31,603 bases of DNA from a virus. The notes under the pieces were generated by a model. The model was not told the origin of the DNA. It did no database searches and worked only from the letters and a program-made list of their open reading frames with translations. The position numbers were made by a program, and so were the translations under genes. Shown one piece after another: positions 31,464 to 31,603 of the stretch. How positions within the stretch are numbered: the stretch's first letter is position 1; every line of letters begins with the position of its first letter. The stretch lies in IMG/VR virus record IMGVR_UViG_3300031227_000250, positions 1 to 31,603 of that record. The stretch is one strand, 5' to 3'.

Positions 31464-31491
31464 ATTATTACGCCATTAAGCCACTTCCCAA
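31464..31491 (-). promoter_or_regulatory. Candidate sigma70-like promoter for the structural operon
   Basis: On the minus strand TTGGGA (31491-31486) and AATAAT (31469-31464) are separated by 16 bases; the boxes match the consensus at 4 and 5 of 6 positions. Predicted transcription starts near 31457, giving a leader of about 230 bases that carries the TGTGA repeats before the ATG at 31224. Confidence 0.35.
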
Positions 31492-31603
31492 CATTATGAA
31501 CACCACCAGCCACAACATATAGGGTTTCCAAGACGCTCGATTCGGTCCCTAGCTGCTACCTATCCCGTGTGGGCGACGATCCGGTCGCTCTAGCTAGGAC
31601 GTA

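Larger units (their letters stand above)
31225..31603. other. Leader region upstream of the structural operon
   Basis: There is no gene I can support in these 379 bases; all three leftward frames entering from the right edge stop within 50 bases. The region holds a candidate promoter (31464-31491) and five TGTGA repeats (31266-31356). Two T runs are read leftward (near 31330-31338 and 31356-31361) with only the short palindrome CACATGTG near one of them. The right end is A/T-poor and shows CTAGCTAG-type repeats near the window edge. Confidence 0.5.

Noticed and set aside
31187-31531. Leftward open frame of 114 codons upstream of the first gene
   Set aside because: It starts at a TTG without a ribosome binding site, has no phage-like pattern, and overlaps the well-supported start at 31224 in another frame.
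1-31603. CRISPR array, integrase, transposase or rRNA
   Set aside because: No regularly spaced repeats, recombinase motifs or rRNA-like stretches were seen on either strand.

Overview
The window is a contiguous piece of a tailed-phage genome, most likely a short-tailed (podovirus-like, P22-type virion) dsDNA phage of a bacterium. All 40 genes I support lie on the minus strand and read from the right end (about 31.2 kb) to the left edge. Strong AGGAG-type ribosome binding sites, stop/start overlaps such as ATGA, TAATG and TGATG, and very short gaps point to bacterial operons. There is no integrase, repressor, rRNA, CRISPR array or insertion sequence, and nothing in the sequence names the host.

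Reading in the direction of transcription: a leader of about 380 bases (31225-31603) with a candidate promoter and a cluster of TGTGA repeats; a small phage protein (30550-31224); the packaging genes (28136-30557); the portal (25963-28134); an FmdB-like zinc ribbon, an acidic repeat protein and a scaffold-like protein (24224-25952); the major capsid protein (23122-24213); a block of beta-rich virion proteins (18374-23011), which holds a decoration-like protein, two tandem paralogues and adhesin-like proteins; the head-tail adaptor and a 1149-residue nozzle-like tail protein (13893-18300); a set of ejection-type internal virion proteins ending in a 1311-residue one (6974-13893); and a lysis-like group of small membrane and lipoprotein genes (6087-6953) with no endolysin in view. 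A gap at 5803-6086 holds a degenerate tRNA-like inverted repeat and a candidate promoter. Left of it lies a tightly overlapped early-type block (1-5802): a YqaJ-type exonuclease, a single-strand annealing-type protein, a RuvC-like resolvase and many tiny zinc-finger proteins.

The most unusual feature is the packaging module. The large terminase is encoded in two pieces, an ATPase half and a nuclease half. The small-terminase gene sits between them, exactly at the linker between the two domains. Each half has its own start and ribosome binding site. This recalls, by analogy only, the herpesvirus terminase gene, whose two exons are separated by other genes.

Other points of interest: a recurring EPTWP-type module of about 65-80 residues occurs three times in the nozzle protein and once inside the adaptor; three GC-rich hairpins lie between capsid-region genes and pair fully only in the leftward mRNA; a tandem paralogue pair lies just after the decoration gene; the early block is dense in cysteine-rich proteins, two of them with a RING/FYVE-like pattern; and a 52-residue conserved phage gene overlaps its neighbour in another frame. 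All assignments are by eye from motifs, gene order and known families; no database search was possible.
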